Shown: piece by piece, positions 26,621-36,517 of the stretch
How the letters are laid out: each line of letters begins with the position of its first letter
How positions within the stretch are numbered: the stretch's first letter is position 1
NCBI GenBank assembly: GCA_029432795.1
Contig: JARNMJ010000002.1
Span: 124,001-188,000 of the forward strand
Origin: Pontiellaceae bacterium B12219
Lineage (GTDB): Bacteria > Verrucomicrobiota > Kiritimatiellia > Kiritimatiellales > Pontiellaceae
Reading direction: 5' to 3'
Length of the DNA: 64,000 bases
The notes under the pieces: generated by a model
Told to the model about the DNA's origin: nothing
Seen by the model: only the letters and a program-made list of their open reading frames with translations
Databases searched by the model: none
Made by a program: the position numbers and the translations under genes

Positions 26621-27853
26621 CTAATTAAACATGTTAATGGTTTTTTTAATCGCTTCGGCAAGCACATCAATTTCCTGGAAGGTGTTGTACATTGCAAAAG
26701 ATGCCCGCGCCGTTGCCGGCACGTTATAGCGCTCCATAATCGGCTGCGCACAATGATGGCCGGCCCGAATCGCGACGCCTTCGCCATCCAGAATCGTTCC
26801 GATATCGTGCGGATGCACGCCATCCAGCACAAATGAAATCAAGCCGGCTTTCTGATCGGCTTCGCCGATAATCCGCAAGCCGTCAATCTGTTCAAGTTTG
26901 GAGGTGGCATACATCAGCAAACCGTGTTCGTGAGCGGCAATGGTGCCGATCCCGATTTTATTCACATAATCAATGGCGGCGCCAAGTCCGACCGCGCCGG
27001 CAATATTCGGCGTGCCCGCTTCAAATTTATAAGGCAGCTGATTGTAGATTGTTTCTTCAAAAGTGACCGACAGAATCATATCGCCGCCGCCCTTATACGG
27101 AGGCATTTCATTGAGCAGTTTTTCTTTGCCGTACAACACGCCGATTCCGGTCGGCCCGTAAATCTTATGTCCTGAAAACACGTAAAAATCCGCATCCAGA
27201 TTTTTCACATTCACCGGAAGGTGGGGGATGGCCTGCGCACCGTCAACCAGCACCGGCACACCGAGCTCATGCGCGGCATTAATGATGCTCGTAATCGGGT
27301 TCACCGTGCCCAGTGCATTGGAAACATGCACCACCGAAACCATCTTTGTTTTTTCAGAAAGCAAGGCATGGAACTGATCCATTTCCAATTCGCCTTTATC
27401 CGAAATCGGCACCACTTTGAGTTCCGCACCGGTCTGTTCACACACCATCTGCCACGGAACAATATTGGAGTGATGCTCCATGTGGGTGATCAGAATTTCA
27501 TCGCCTTTTTTAAGGCGCGGCCGGGCATAACACTGTGCCACCAGATTGATCGATTCGGTGGCTCCGCTGGTGAACACCACTTCGTGAACACAGCTTGCAT
27601 GAATGAACCCGCGGACTTTCACCCGCGCATCATCATACAGATTCGATGCTTCCTGACTCAGCGTATGCACACCGCGATGCACATTCGCGTAGGAATGTTC
27701 ATAGAGGTTTTTAACCGCGTTAATGACCGCGGTCGGATGCTGAGTCGATGCCCCGTTATCCAGATATACCAGTGGCTTATCGAAGATTTTCCTTTCAAGG
27801 ATTGGAAAGTCATCCCGGATCGACTGAATATCGTATTGCGCAGAATTGGTCAT
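26621..27853 (-). CDS. sufS: Cysteine desulfurase SufS
   Basis: It takes sulfur from cysteine for Fe-S assembly. The start at 27853 gives a 4-base overlap with sufD (ATGA); the product has 410 residues. PLP-enzyme hallmarks: THMEHHSNIVPWQ, VLVDGAQAIPHLPV, and the Schiff-base lysine in FSGHKIYGPTG. The active-site Cys loop RAGHHCAQPIMERY is the short type II form. It is co-transcribed with its partner sufU. A one-mismatch dispersed palindrome lies at 27793-27807. Confidence 0.94.
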   Translation of the reverse strand: MTNSAQYDIQSIRDDFPILERKIFDKPLVYLDNGASTQHPTAVINAVKNLYEHSYANVHRGVHTLSQEASNLYDDARVKVRGFIHASCVHEVVFTSGATESINLVAQCYARPRLKKGDEILITHMEHHSNIVPWQMVCEQTGAELKVVPISDKGELEMDQFHALLSEKTKMVSVVHVSNALGTVNPITSIINAAHELGVPVLVDGAQAIPHLPVNVKNLDADFYVFSGHKIYGPTGIGVLYGKEKLLNEMPPYKGGGDMILSVTFEETIYNQLPYKFEAGTPNIAGAVGLGAAIDYVNKIGIGTIAAHEHGLLMYATSKLEQIDGLRIIGEADQKAGLISFVLDGVHPHDIGTILDGEGVAIRAGHHCAQPIMERYNVPATARASFAMYNTFQEIDVLAEAIKKTINMFN

Positions 27854-29040
27854 TTTGAAACCTGATCCAGCCATTCATGCACCAGATCCTCAATATAGAC
27901 CTTGGCGATTTTACATTTCACTTCATCCATCACTTCGTTTGCAAAAGCAAACGTCAGCATGGCGTGGCCCTGAACGGGGTCAATTCCGCGGGTCTGCAGA
28001 TAATACAGCGCCGTTTCGTCCAACTGCCCGATGGTTGCACCATGCGTGCATTTCACATCGTCAGCATAGATTTCGAGCTGCGGCAGCGTGTTCACTTTTG
28101 CCGCGCGGCTCAGCAGCAGGTTTCCATTCGACTGAATGGCATCCGTTTGCTGGGCATCTTTCTGAACCAGAATACGACCGCAGAAAACCGCGCGCGCTTT
28201 ATCGTCCAGAATACCTTTGTAGAGTTCATGGCTGTTGCATTTCGGAACCGCATGATCCATGAAAATGTGCGTATCGAAAACCTGCTTGTCTTTCAGCAGA
28301 TACAGTCCGTTGCAAATGGCTTCGCCCCCTTCGCCGGTCAGCTTGCCGCGAATATCATTCCGGCCCAGCGCACTGCCGAATGTTACAGCATGGTTGCTGA
28401 ACACCGCATCCGCACCCAACTGCGCTTCCAACGTCTGGAAGTGAAAGGACGATTCGCTTTCGCGCTGCACTTTATAATGATCAACCGCCCCCTGATCCGC
28501 AACAAACACTTCCGTCACGGCATTGGTCCAGTAGGTTGCGCCGCTCTGCCCGATGTATTCTTCAACCACCGTGACCTGCGCATCTTTTCCAACCGAAATA
28601 AAATTGCGCAAGTGGAAGGCCGCGCCGTCAACGTCGGCCAGATAAATCAGGTGAATCGGCGTATCGATTTTTGCACCATCCGTGACTTCAATGAAGGTGC
28701 CGTCCGCAAAGAAGGCCGTGTTCGAAGAAACAAAGGCGCTCTGCGCATCAGCCAGCGTTCCAATCCTTGGATCCACCAGATCCAGAATGGAACCGATGCA
28801 GATGCCTTCCGGAAGTTCCGTGAAATTTGATTTTTCGCGGGACAGTTTTCCATTTTCAAAAACCACCGTAATTTTATCCAGGGCCCGGAACGTCAGATCC
28901 GACGGTTTCCAGTCGTTGGAAAACTCTGCCGTCGCAACCCGTGAAACATCGGTGAAGCGCCAGAGTTCTTCTTTTGTGGTGGGAAAACCGTTTGCCTTGA
29001 AATCGGCGGCGGCTTTTTCGCGTAGTTTTTTCAGATCCAT
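27850..29040 (-). CDS. sufD: SufD, SufBCD scaffold subunit
   Basis: The start at 29040 has AAGGACC upstream; the frame continues into sufC sequence but no better start is there. The product has 396 residues, the usual size. The SufBD beta-helix core shows in VFSNHAVTFGSALGRNDIRGKL, CKGIL-like ELYKGILDDKARAVFCGRI and GATIGQLDETALYYLQTRGI. It pairs with SufB and is powered by SufC. Two one-mismatch palindromes lie within it (28758, 28907). Confidence 0.93.
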   Translation of the reverse strand: MDLKKLREKAAADFKANGFPTTKEELWRFTDVSRVATAEFSNDWKPSDLTFRALDKITVVFENGKLSREKSNFTELPEGICIGSILDLVDPRIGTLADAQSAFVSSNTAFFADGTFIEVTDGAKIDTPIHLIYLADVDGAAFHLRNFISVGKDAQVTVVEEYIGQSGATYWTNAVTEVFVADQGAVDHYKVQRESESSFHFQTLEAQLGADAVFSNHAVTFGSALGRNDIRGKLTGEGGEAICNGLYLLKDKQVFDTHIFMDHAVPKCNSHELYKGILDDKARAVFCGRILVQKDAQQTDAIQSNGNLLLSRAAKVNTLPQLEIYADDVKCTHGATIGQLDETALYYLQTRGIDPVQGHAMLTFAFANEVMDEVKCKIAKVYIEDLVHEWLDQVSK

Positions 29041-29050
29041 TTTACGGTCC

Positions 29051-29800
29051 TTATTCAGCAACCCAGGATGCATATCCTTCGTCTTCAAGTTCAAGGGCAA
29101 GTTCTTTACCGCCCGATTTAACAATCTGACCATTCACCAAAACATGAACATGATCCGGAACAATGTAATCCAGCAGCCGCTGGTAGTGTGTAATCACAAG
29201 AAATCCGCGATCGGGCGAACGCAGTGCATTCACACCATCGGCCACAATCCGCAGGGCATCGATATCCAGCCCGGAATCGGTTTCATCCAGAATGCCCAGT
29301 TTCGGTTCCAGCATGGCCATCTGAAAAATTTCATTACGCTTTTTCTCACCACCGGAGAAGCCGGAGTTCACGGCGCGTTCCAAAAGGTCGCTGCGAATCT
29401 TCACGATCTTTTTCTTTTCTTCGACGAGGTCGAGAAAATCCATGGCATCGAGCTGATCAATTCCCTGATATTTACGAACCGCATTTACGGCCGCTTTCAG
29501 AAAATACATATTGCTGATCCCGGCAATTTCGACCGGATACTGAAAGGCCAGGAACATGCCGGCACAGGCACGTTCATGCGCCGCCAGCTCGTCGATATCC
29601 TGCCCGTCGAACAAAATCTGTCCTGCTGTTTTGGTATACGCTTCGTTTCCGGCCAGCACATTTGAAAGCGTGCTTTTTCCGGAACCGTTCGGACCCATGA
29701 TGGCGTGAACTTCACCGGGCTTGATTGTCAGGTTGATCCCTTTAAGGATCGGCTTGTCCGCCACACTTGCGTGCAGGTCTTTAATTTCTAGTAATGCCAT
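29051..29800 (-). CDS. sufC: SufC, ATPase of the SufBCD complex
   Basis: The start at 29800 ([20 protein letters not shown]) is preferred over a TTG fifteen bases earlier; GGAG lies about ten bases upstream. The product has 249 residues with Walker [10 protein letters not shown], signature [12 protein letters not shown] and Walker [13 protein letters not shown], all typical of SufC. Hydrolysis drives the change in SufBD that lets a cluster form. It is placed between sufB and sufD as in most SUF operons. Confidence 0.95.
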   Translation of the reverse strand: MALLEIKDLHASVADKPILKGINLTIKPGEVHAIMGPNGSGKSTLSNVLAGNEAYTKTAGQILFDGQDIDELAAHERACAGMFLAFQYPVEIAGISNMYFLKAAVNAVRKYQGIDQLDAMDFLDLVEEKKKIVKIRSDLLERAVNSGFSGGEKKRNEIFQMAMLEPKLGILDETDSGLDIDALRIVADGVNALRSPDRGFLVITHYQRLLDYIVPDHVHVLVNGQIVKSGGKELALELEDEGYASWVAE

Positions 29801-29862
29801 TGATTCATTCTCCAATCATTGTCTTCCCCACCCTTGCGAAAAGGTGGGAAACTCCATTCAAA

Positions 29863-31323
29863 TTACCCAACTGATCCTTCAAGACTGATGCCCAGAAGCT
29901 TCTGCGCTTCCACTGCAAACTCCATCGGCAGTTCACGGAATACCTCTTTACAGAATCCATTCACGATCATCGTCACCGCTTCCTCCGTATCGAGCCCGCG
30001 CTGATTACAGTAAAAAATCTGGTCTTCGCCGATTTTGGTGGTGGTTGCTTCGTGTTCCACCTGAGCCGTCGGATTATTCACATCAATGTACGGGAACGTA
30101 TGCGCCCCGCATCGATCGCCGATCAGCATGGAATCGCACTGCGAAAAGTTGCGTGCATTTTCTGCCGTTTCCTGAACCCGAACCAGTCCCCGATAGGTAT
30201 TCTGCGCTTTGCCGGCGGAGATCCCTTTCGAAATGATCGTGCTTTTCGTGTTTTTACCGATGTGCACCATCTTGGTGCCGGTATCGGCCTGCTGCATATT
30301 ATTCGTCACGGCCACTGAATAAAATTCACCCACCGAATTATCGCCCTTCAGAATGCAACTGGGATATTTCCAGGTGATCGCCGAACCGGTTTCCACCTGC
30401 GTCCATGAAATCTTGGAATTATCGCCGCGGCAATGACCGCGCTTGGTTACGAAGTTATAAATTCCGCCCTTGCCGTCCTTATCACCGGGATACCAGTTCT
30501 GTACGGTTGAATATTTAATCTTGGCATCTTTGTGCGCGATCAATTCAACCACCGCGGCGTGCAGCTGATTTTCATCGCGCTGCGGAGCGGTACAGCCCTC
30601 GAGATAACTCACCTGCGCACCTTCGTCGGCCACGAGCAGCGTACGTTCAAACTGCCCGGTGTTGGCGGCATTGATCCGGAAATAAGTTGAAAGTTCCAGC
30701 GGACATTTTACGCCCTTGGGGATGTAGCAGAATGAACCGTCTGAAAATACGGCCGAGTTCAGCGTGGCATAATAATTGTCTTTATACGGAACCACCGTTC
30801 CCAGATATTTTTTAACCAGTTCCGGATGATCTTTCACCGCATCGGAAAAGGAGCCGAAAATGATGCCCAGCTCTTCCAGATTTTTCTTAAACGTGGTGGC
30901 CACGGAAACGGAATCGAATACCGCATCGACCGCCACGTTGGCAACGCCGGCCAACACTTCCTGTTCTCCCAGCGGAATGCCGAGTTTTTCGTAGGTTGCC
31001 AGCAGCTCGGGATCCACATCATCCAGACTTTGCGGCATATCGGCTTTCTGCTTTGGTGCAGAATAATAGCTCAATGCCTGATAATCGACCGGCGGAAATT
31101 CCACCTTCGCCCACTTCGGTTCTTCGAGCGTGAGCCAATGGCGATAAGCCTTCAGCCTGAACTCCATCAACCATTCCGGCTCGTTCTTGCGCTTGGAAAT
31201 GGCGCGTACAATATCTTCATTTAATCCCGGCGGAAGACTGTCGGACTCAATATCGGTTACAAACCCATATTTGTATTCCTTATCAGTCAACGTATCGAAG
31301 GATTTTTCATCTTCAATTTTCAT
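29863..31323 (-). CDS. sufB: SufB, SufBCD scaffold subunit
   Basis: The start at 31323 ([14 protein letters not shown]) is chosen over an ATG 36 bases upstream that lacks family similarity. The product has 486 residues, the typical length. Family motifs: [18 protein letters not shown] region ([17 protein letters not shown]), SYLEGCTAP, and C-terminal [20 protein letters not shown] and [13 protein letters not shown]. It holds the nascent cluster. It is the first structural gene after the Rrf2 regulator, 63 bases downstream of it. Confidence 0.95.
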   Translation of the reverse strand: MKIEDEKSFDTLTDKEYKYGFVTDIESDSLPPGLNEDIVRAISKRKNEPEWLMEFRLKAYRHWLTLEEPKWAKVEFPPVDYQALSYYSAPKQKADMPQSLDDVDPELLATYEKLGIPLGEQEVLAGVANVAVDAVFDSVSVATTFKKNLEELGIIFGSFSDAVKDHPELVKKYLGTVVPYKDNYYATLNSAVFSDGSFCYIPKGVKCPLELSTYFRINAANTGQFERTLLVADEGAQVSYLEGCTAPQRDENQLHAAVVELIAHKDAKIKYSTVQNWYPGDKDGKGGIYNFVTKRGHCRGDNSKISWTQVETGSAITWKYPSCILKGDNSVGEFYSVAVTNNMQQADTGTKMVHIGKNTKSTIISKGISAGKAQNTYRGLVRVQETAENARNFSQCDSMLIGDRCGAHTFPYIDVNNPTAQVEHEATTTKIGEDQIFYCNQRGLDTEEAVTMIVNGFCKEVFRELPMEFAVEAQKLLGISLEGSVG

Positions 31324-31386
31324 ATCAGCCCTATGGGTGCCATCGCATGATGATGGCACACTGGTTTAGTGGTTTAAACAGAGAGA

Positions 31387-31782
31387 TTAGCCGTTCGTCA
31401 TATCGTCTAACGTGAGTCCTTCCAGCGCTCCGATGACCGCGGTGTTGACGCGTTGCCAGCTCGGACTTATCGGGCAATTGCGTTCGCACCCGTCCGCGCT
31501 TGAACAATCTGTGATTGCAACCGGACCTTCAACAGCTTCAATAATCTCCGCCGCTGAAATAACGGTGGCTTCTTTCGCCAGCGAATAGCCGCCTTTGCTT
31601 CCCTGGTGCGAGCGAAGAATTCCGCCTTGCGTCAAAATCTTGAGCACTTTGCTCACCGTTGGAAGTGGAATACCGATTGCTGCCGACAAATCTTTAGCAT
31701 TATGCAGCTCGTCTTTGCCTTGATTGGCCATATGAGCCAGCAGAATAAATCCGTAATCCGTTATTTTAGTGATTCGTAACAT
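31387..31782 (-). CDS. Rrf2-family Fe-S-sensing repressor of the suf operon
   Basis: A protein of 131 residues with the Rrf2 winged helix (KITDYGFILLAHMANQ, LSAAIGIPLPTVSKVLKIL, GGILRSHQGSKGGYSLAK) and a cysteine cluster C-x5-C-x3-C (CSSADGCERNC) where IscR and SufR bind their Fe-S cluster. It most likely senses Fe-S status and represses its own operon. It is the promoter-proximal gene of the suf operon. Two candidate operators lie in its upstream region (31802 and 31872). Confidence 0.9.
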   Translation of the reverse strand: MLRITKITDYGFILLAHMANQGKDELHNAKDLSAAIGIPLPTVSKVLKILTQGGILRSHQGSKGGYSLAKEATVISAAEIIEAVEGPVAITDCSSADGCERNCPISPSWQRVNTAVIGALEGLTLDDMTNG

Positions 31783-31801
31783 CTTTGTCGTCCTTAGATA
31801 G

Positions 31802-31883
31802 AAGACCTATTTAGTCTTAATTGAGGTCACCGTAACAGAAGGAAGGTCCCGAGCAAGTTTTTATTACCCAGAATAGTACTATT
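31802..31883 (-). promoter_or_regulatory. Candidate Rrf2 operators upstream of the suf operon
   Basis: Two related words lie in the leader: AAGACCTATTTAGTCTT at 31802-31818 (5-bp arms) and a perfect 12-bp palindrome AATAGTACTATT at 31872-31883 that runs into TAGACCC. Both contain CTATTTAG followed by TC or AC. GACTAAAT-like words are typical of IscR-type sites. No -35/-10 pair is certain. Confidence 0.45.
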
Positions 31884-31924
31884 TAGACCCGATTTAAATT
31901 AGGGTATAATTTCTCCGAAACCGC

Positions 31925-32719
31925 TTACAGATTGCGCTCTTTTGCCTCGTCCCAAAAACGATCCAGTTCTTCAAGTGAAAATTCCTTAAACGCCCGGCCG
32001 GTGGCATGGACCTGCTCTTCCACAAACCGGAAGCGCGCAACGAACTTTTTAATGTTCTGATTCAGCAGCTCTTCCGGGTTATGCCCCAGATACCGACTGA
32101 CATTCACCACCGAAAACAGCAAGTCGCCGATTTCATCGCGAATATCCTCTTCATGCTTTCGCTGAATGGCGTCCTTCACCTCATCAATCTCTTCATGAAG
32201 TTTTGCAAAAACATCATCAATATGCGCCCAGTCAAATCCGGCGCGCGCGGCGCGCTTCTGGATCTGATGCGCTTTCTGAAGCGCGGGCAGATGTTTCGGA
32301 ATGCCTGCAACAATCGATGCCGGAGCTTCGCCCTCGCCCTGCTTTTCGGCCTTTTTGATTGCATCCCAGTTTTGAAGCACTTCGCCGGCATCCGCCACCT
32401 GCACCTCGCCGAAAACATGCGGGTGCCGCCGGATCAGCTTATCGGATATTCCATCGGCCACGGCATCGAACTCAAACTCACCCGCCTCCGCAGAAATCTG
32501 CGCATGAAAGACCACCTGCAAAAGCAGATCGCCCAGCTCCTCCTCCAAATCCGAGGGATTGCCGCTTTCGATTGCATCAATCACCTCATACGCTTCTTCA
32601 ATCAGATCCGATTTCAGCGACTCATGGGTCTGCTCCTGATCCCATGGGCAGCCATCCGGCGCACGCAGCCTGCGCATAACCCCCAGCAGCCTTTCAATTG
32701 ATTCGCCCGCTTTACTCAT
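31925..32719 (-). CDS. mazG: Nucleoside triphosphate pyrophosphohydrolase MazG
   Basis: It hydrolyses (d)NTPs to NMP and pyrophosphate and clears aberrant nucleotides or lowers ppGpp. The start at 32719 has GGAG eight bases upstream. The product has 264 residues with two MazG domains: the first with DGCPWDQEQTHESLKSDLIEEAYE and EEELGDLLLQVVFHA (EExxE...ExxD metal site), the second with EEIDEVKDAIQ and DEIGDLLFSVVNVSRYLG. Length and both sites are as in E. coli MazG. It is probably transcribed alone, after the terminator at 32736. Confidence 0.92.
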   Translation of the reverse strand: MSKAGESIERLLGVMRRLRAPDGCPWDQEQTHESLKSDLIEEAYEVIDAIESGNPSDLEEELGDLLLQVVFHAQISAEAGEFEFDAVADGISDKLIRRHPHVFGEVQVADAGEVLQNWDAIKKAEKQGEGEAPASIVAGIPKHLPALQKAHQIQKRAARAGFDWAHIDDVFAKLHEEIDEVKDAIQRKHEEDIRDEIGDLLFSVVNVSRYLGHNPEELLNQNIKKFVARFRFVEEQVHATGRAFKEFSLEELDRFWDEAKERNL

Positions 32720-32735
32720 ATCTTTATCTCCAATC

Positions 32736-32766
32736 AAAAAAAAGGCGCTCCAGAGATTGGAACGCC
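32736..32766 (-). terminator. Terminator of the HAD-like gene built on the dispersed palindrome
   Basis: On the minus strand GGCG + TTCCAATCTCTGGA + GCGCC folds into a stem and is followed by eight T. The upper part of the stem is a two-mismatch copy of the dispersed palindrome. Confidence 0.85.
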
Positions 32767-32785
32767 AATTGAATCCATCCGGAAA

Positions 32786-33478
32786 TTACATCCGGAGAGT
32801 CAGGTCGAGCAGCACATCGGGCTTTTCGTCTTCGAGCGACTCCAGAACCATTTTCGCGCCACTGAAATCCTGGAACGAAGTAAATTCATCCGGAACCACA
32901 ATGCAGGCCGCGCCGGCAGTCAGCGCACCCTTGCAGGCAACCTGCGAAGAAACCACGGCAACAAGCGTCGCACGTTCTTTATTGCACTGCTTCAGCATTT
33001 TCAACCAATCGTCGGCACGCGGGAAAGAATCTTTCACTTCATCCGGAATCAACAGTTCAACCCCCATCGCATCCAGACCAAGCTTAGCCATCAGCTTCTT
33101 GGCAACCGCTTCCGGCAGCGCAGTGAAAGCGATAACCGGAATATTGCGTGCCTGTGTTGCTTTAATCAGCTTGGCCAGCCCGGCATCGAGCTCCGCTTCA
33201 TTTTCGCAATAGTTGGCAACGGTTTTATCCACTTCACCAACCGCCTTTTCAATGGCATCAGCTTTTTTACCGGCCTGCAAAAGCACATCCGTAACAGCTG
33301 TACGGTGCAGCGGCGACATACCCGAACGGGAAAAAGCAACGGGTGTGAGCTCAACGCCCTTCGTATTCATTGCACTTTTAAGTGCGGCAAATTCAACCTC
33401 GCGCGTTTTCGCGGCAACATATTCAAGTTCAAAGATCAGGGCGTGGGTCTTGGAGACCTTTTTGGCTTCAGCGCTCAT
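32786..33478 (-). CDS. HAD-superfamily protein without the catalytic aspartates
   Basis: The start at 33478 (MSAEAKKVSKT) has AAGGAG a little over 10 bases upstream. The product has 230 residues laid out like beta-phosphoglucomutase-type HAD enzymes: an ALIFELEYVAAKTREVEFAALK start, an IAFTALP motif II region and an AACIVVPDEF motif IV region. The DxD nucleophile motif is ELE here, and the later acidic pair is replaced by VVSSQ. It should lack phosphatase activity. It may be a ligand-binding or regulatory relative. It ends at the palindrome-based terminator. Confidence 0.7.
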   Translation of the reverse strand: MSAEAKKVSKTHALIFELEYVAAKTREVEFAALKSAMNTKGVELTPVAFSRSGMSPLHRTAVTDVLLQAGKKADAIEKAVGEVDKTVANYCENEAELDAGLAKLIKATQARNIPVIAFTALPEAVAKKLMAKLGLDAMGVELLIPDEVKDSFPRADDWLKMLKQCNKERATLVAVVSSQVACKGALTAGAACIVVPDEFTSFQDFSGAKMVLESLEDEKPDVLLDLTLRM

Positions 33479-33863
33479 GTATTGCTTTCTCCTTGGTAAA
33501 CAACTGTTTTTTTTAAAATGAGGGCGTAGTGTATGGAGCTTAGCTGCTTTGGTCAACTCCCTATTTTTACACAGAAAACAAGCTCATTTACTGCAAATTA
33601 ACCACAAAATAAGCCGTACCCAAACCGGGAAAGCAGAATCGGTGTTTTTAATACCGCCGCGGAATCTCCGAAAAACTCAAGCGGGCACATTTTTCACGCC
33701 CCATCATGCAATCCGGGGCCTGGCGCAACAAAAACCACCGCGTTTTCAAAGGTTGAAACACAAAACCCCAATATAGGGTTGCATGGGAAGCACCTGACAT
33801 GGATGATACTCCGAATTTTGGAAAAACGATGCCCCGAAACAGCGTAATTTTACTGGAAAAACG
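33479..33863. other. Divergent promoter region between HAD-like gene and carA
   Basis: No gene is seen in 385 bases. The part next to carA holds three imperfect relatives of the dispersed palindrome (33744-33758 TTTCAA-AGG-TTGAAA; 33809-33823; and a half-site near 33850). No PyrR-type or other known leader was recognised. Confidence 0.5.
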
Positions 33864-34961
33864 ATGAAAAAAGCAATCATAGCACTCGAAGACGGAACTT
33901 GTTTTGAAGGCCGCGCCTTTGCCGGATCCGGCGAATTTTACGGCGAACTGGTTTTCAACACCTCCATGACCGGTTATCAGGAAATCCTGACCGACCCCTC
34001 CTATCACGGCCAAATCGTCACCATGACGTATCCACTCATTGGAAACTACGGCATTAACGACGAAGATATTGAATCGCGCGGTATTTTTGCACAGGGGCTG
34101 GTGGTCAGCGAATGCTCGCGAATTCACAGCAACTGGCGCGCAACTAAATCGCTCCCCGACTATCTTGAGGAGAACGGAAAAATCGGCATCGATGATGTCG
34201 ACACCCGTGCCATTACCCTGCACATTCGCGACAAAGGCGCCATGAAGTGCGTAATTTCCACAGAAGACCTGAATAAAGAAAGCCTCGTGGCCAAGGCCAA
34301 GGCCTCCGACGGACTCATCGGCCGCGACCTCGCATCCGAAGTTTCCATCGACTCCAGCTATGTCTGGCCCGAAGGCGGAAAAGCCGATGCGGCCTATAAG
34401 GTGGCGGTCATCGACTGCGGAATTAAACTCAATCAGCTTCGCATTCTCGAAGAGCTCGGATGCGAATGCACCGTGTATCCCAACAATACCGATGCGGCGG
34501 CAATTCTGGCAGCCACTCCGGATGGCATCTTTGTCTCTAACGGACCCGGCGACCCGGCCGGCGCGCCCGAAACCACAAAACTGGTCGGCAAGCTGATTGA
34601 ATCGAAAGTTCCAATGTTTGGAATCTGTTTCGGGCATCAAATGCTCGGTCGTGCACTTGGAGCCGATACCTTTAAATTAAAATTCGGTCATCGTGGCGGC
34701 AACCAGCCGATCCAGGACCTGCGGACCACAAAGGTGGAAATCGCATCGCATAACCACGGCTTCTGCATCGATGCCGACACCGTTAATCCGGACGTCGCCG
34801 AAATCACTCATATCAATCTGAACGACAATACGGTCGCCGGGTTGAAACATAAAAAACAGCCGCTCTTCTGCGTGCAGTATCACCCCGAAGCCGCTCCCGG
34901 CCCACACGATCCGTTCTACCTCTTTGAGGAGTTCATCGACTTAATGAAGGAAAATAAATAA
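33864..34961 (+). CDS. carA: Carbamoyl-phosphate synthase small subunit
   Basis: It supplies ammonia from glutamine to CarB for pyrimidine and arginine synthesis. A protein of 365 residues, the normal size. The CPSase small-chain domain starts with EDGTCFEGRAFAGSGEFYGELVF and MTGYQEILTDPSY; the class I amidotransferase has VSNGPGDPAGAP, nucleophile Cys in FGICFGHQMLG, and His-Glu in QYHPEAAPGPHD. Its stop overlaps the guaA start (TAATG). A perfect palindrome copy sits just before the active Cys (34609-34623). Confidence 0.95.
   Translation: MKKAIIALEDGTCFEGRAFAGSGEFYGELVFNTSMTGYQEILTDPSYHGQIVTMTYPLIGNYGINDEDIESRGIFAQGLVVSECSRIHSNWRATKSLPDYLEENGKIGIDDVDTRAITLHIRDKGAMKCVISTEDLNKESLVAKAKASDGLIGRDLASEVSIDSSYVWPEGGKADAAYKVAVIDCGIKLNQLRILEELGCECTVYPNNTDAAAILAATPDGIFVSNGPGDPAGAPETTKLVGKLIESKVPMFGICFGHQMLGRALGADTFKLKFGHRGGNQPIQDLRTTKVEIASHNHGFCIDADTVNPDVAEITHINLNDNTVAGLKHKKQPLFCVQYHPEAAPGPHDPFYLFEEFIDLMKENK
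34609..34623. repeat. Dispersed palindrome, perfect copy (carA)
   Basis: TTCCAA-TGT-TTGGAA encodes Val-Pro-Met-Phe-Gly, six codons before the end of the active-site Cys motif. Confidence 0.85.
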
Positions 34962-36508
34962 TGAATCATCCCGAATGGATTGCCATCCTCGACTACGGCT
35001 CCCAGGTCACACAGCTGATTGCCCGCCGTCTCCGCGAACAGAAAGTCTATTGCGAAATCATCCGCTTTGATACGCCCGCCGAAGAGCTGAAAGCGCGCTC
35101 GCCGAAAGGCATTATTCTTTCCGGCGGCCCGTGCAGCGTTCCCGATGAAGATTCTCCGAAATGTGATCCGGCACTGTTTGATCTCGGACTTCCAATCCTT
35201 GGAATCTGCTACGGCATGCAGCTGACCTCACAGGTACTCGGCGGCTCGGTGCATCGCGGACTCAAAGCGGAATACGGCAAAGCCATGATGTCCATCACCA
35301 AACCCTCTCCGCTGTTTAAAGGGCTCGAGCCCGACATTCAGGTATGGATGAGTCATGGAGACAAGGTTGAAACCATGCCGGAAGGTTTTGAAGTGGTTGC
35401 CGAATCCGACAACTGCCCGCTCGCCGCCATCCAGAATCTCGACCGAAATATCTTTGGCGTTCAGTTTCACCCCGAAGTGGTGCACACCCCGCAGGGTAAA
35501 GAAATGCTTTGGAACTTTGCCTTCACCGTCTGCAAATGTTCCGGCGACTGGGAAATGTCCAAATTCATCGAAAACACCGTCAAACAGATTCAGGATCAGG
35601 TCGGTACCGACCATGTGCTGCTCGGTCTTTCCGGCGGCGTGGACTCCTCGGTGGTTGCCGCCCTGCTCCACAAAGCCATCGGTCCTCAACTGCATTGTGT
35701 TTACGTCGACAACGGACTGATGCGCCACAAAGAAACCGAAGAGATTGAAGATCTGTTCGGCCGCGCCTTCGGAATCGATCTGATTGTTGCCCAATCCGGC
35801 GACCTGTTCCTCGAAAAACTCAAAGGCGTTTCCGACCCCGAAGAAAAACGGAAAATTATCGGCAGCACCTTCATCGACGTTTTTGCTGAAAAAGCACGCG
35901 GACTCAGCGATAAGGTTAAATTCCTCGGACAAGGCACTCTCTACCCCGACGTCATTGAATCCGTCTCTCCCATCGGCGGCCCGTCGGCCACCATCAAGAG
36001 CCATCACAATGTCGGCGGTCTGCCGGAAGATCTTCAGTTTGATCTCGTTGAGCCCCTGCGCGAACTCTTTAAAGATGAGGTCCGCGAGGTCGGCCGCGAA
36101 CTCGGGCTCCCGAGCTACGTTGTCGACCGCCAGCCCTTCCCCGGGCCGGGCCTTGCCGTACGCATCATCGGCGACATCACCCCCGAGCGCATCGAAGTGC
36201 TGCAGCAGGCTGATTTGCGGGTCCGCGAAGAAATTCTGAAAATGCCGAACCATCTCGATGTCTGGCAATACTTCGCCGTGCTGCTGCCGATTCAGACCGT
36301 GGGTGTTATGGGCGACGACCGAACCTACGAAAGCGTCATTGCAGTACGTGCAGTGGAAAGCCGCGACGGCATGACAGCCGACTGGTACAAACTGCCCTAC
36401 GAAGTCATGGATTCCATTTCAAACCGGATCATTAACGAAGTCCCCGGCGTAAACCGTGTCTGCTACGACATCAGTTCCAAGCCGCCATCCACGATTGAAT
36501 GGGAGTAG
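34961..36508 (+). CDS. guaA: GMP synthase (glutamine-hydrolysing)
   Basis: It converts XMP to GMP. A protein of 515 residues with an amidotransferase domain (LSGGPCSVPDED, Cys in LGICYGMQLTSQ, FHPEVVHTP), an ATP pyrophosphatase domain with the PP-loop LSGGVDSSVVAALL (about 224-237), and a C-terminal dimerisation domain ending CYDISSKPPSTIEWE. The full chain is present. It lies between carA and carB, an unusual place that groups three glutamine- or ATP-using nucleotide steps. A perfect palindrome lies at 35190-35204. Confidence 0.95.
   Translation: MNHPEWIAILDYGSQVTQLIARRLREQKVYCEIIRFDTPAEELKARSPKGIILSGGPCSVPDEDSPKCDPALFDLGLPILGICYGMQLTSQVLGGSVHRGLKAEYGKAMMSITKPSPLFKGLEPDIQVWMSHGDKVETMPEGFEVVAESDNCPLAAIQNLDRNIFGVQFHPEVVHTPQGKEMLWNFAFTVCKCSGDWEMSKFIENTVKQIQDQVGTDHVLLGLSGGVDSSVVAALLHKAIGPQLHCVYVDNGLMRHKETEEIEDLFGRAFGIDLIVAQSGDLFLEKLKGVSDPEEKRKIIGSTFIDVFAEKARGLSDKVKFLGQGTLYPDVIESVSPIGGPSATIKSHHNVGGLPEDLQFDLVEPLRELFKDEVREVGRELGLPSYVVDRQPFPGPGLAVRIIGDITPERIEVLQQADLRVREEILKMPNHLDVWQYFAVLLPIQTVGVMGDDRTYESVIAVRAVESRDGMTADWYKLPYEVMDSISNRIINEVPGVNRVCYDISSKPPSTIEWE
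35190..35204. repeat. Dispersed palindrome, perfect copy (guaA)
   Basis: TTCCAA-TCC-TTGGAA encodes Leu-Pro-Ile-Leu-Gly just before the active-site Cys of guaA. Confidence 0.85.
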
Positions 36509-36517
36509 GACGAAAAT

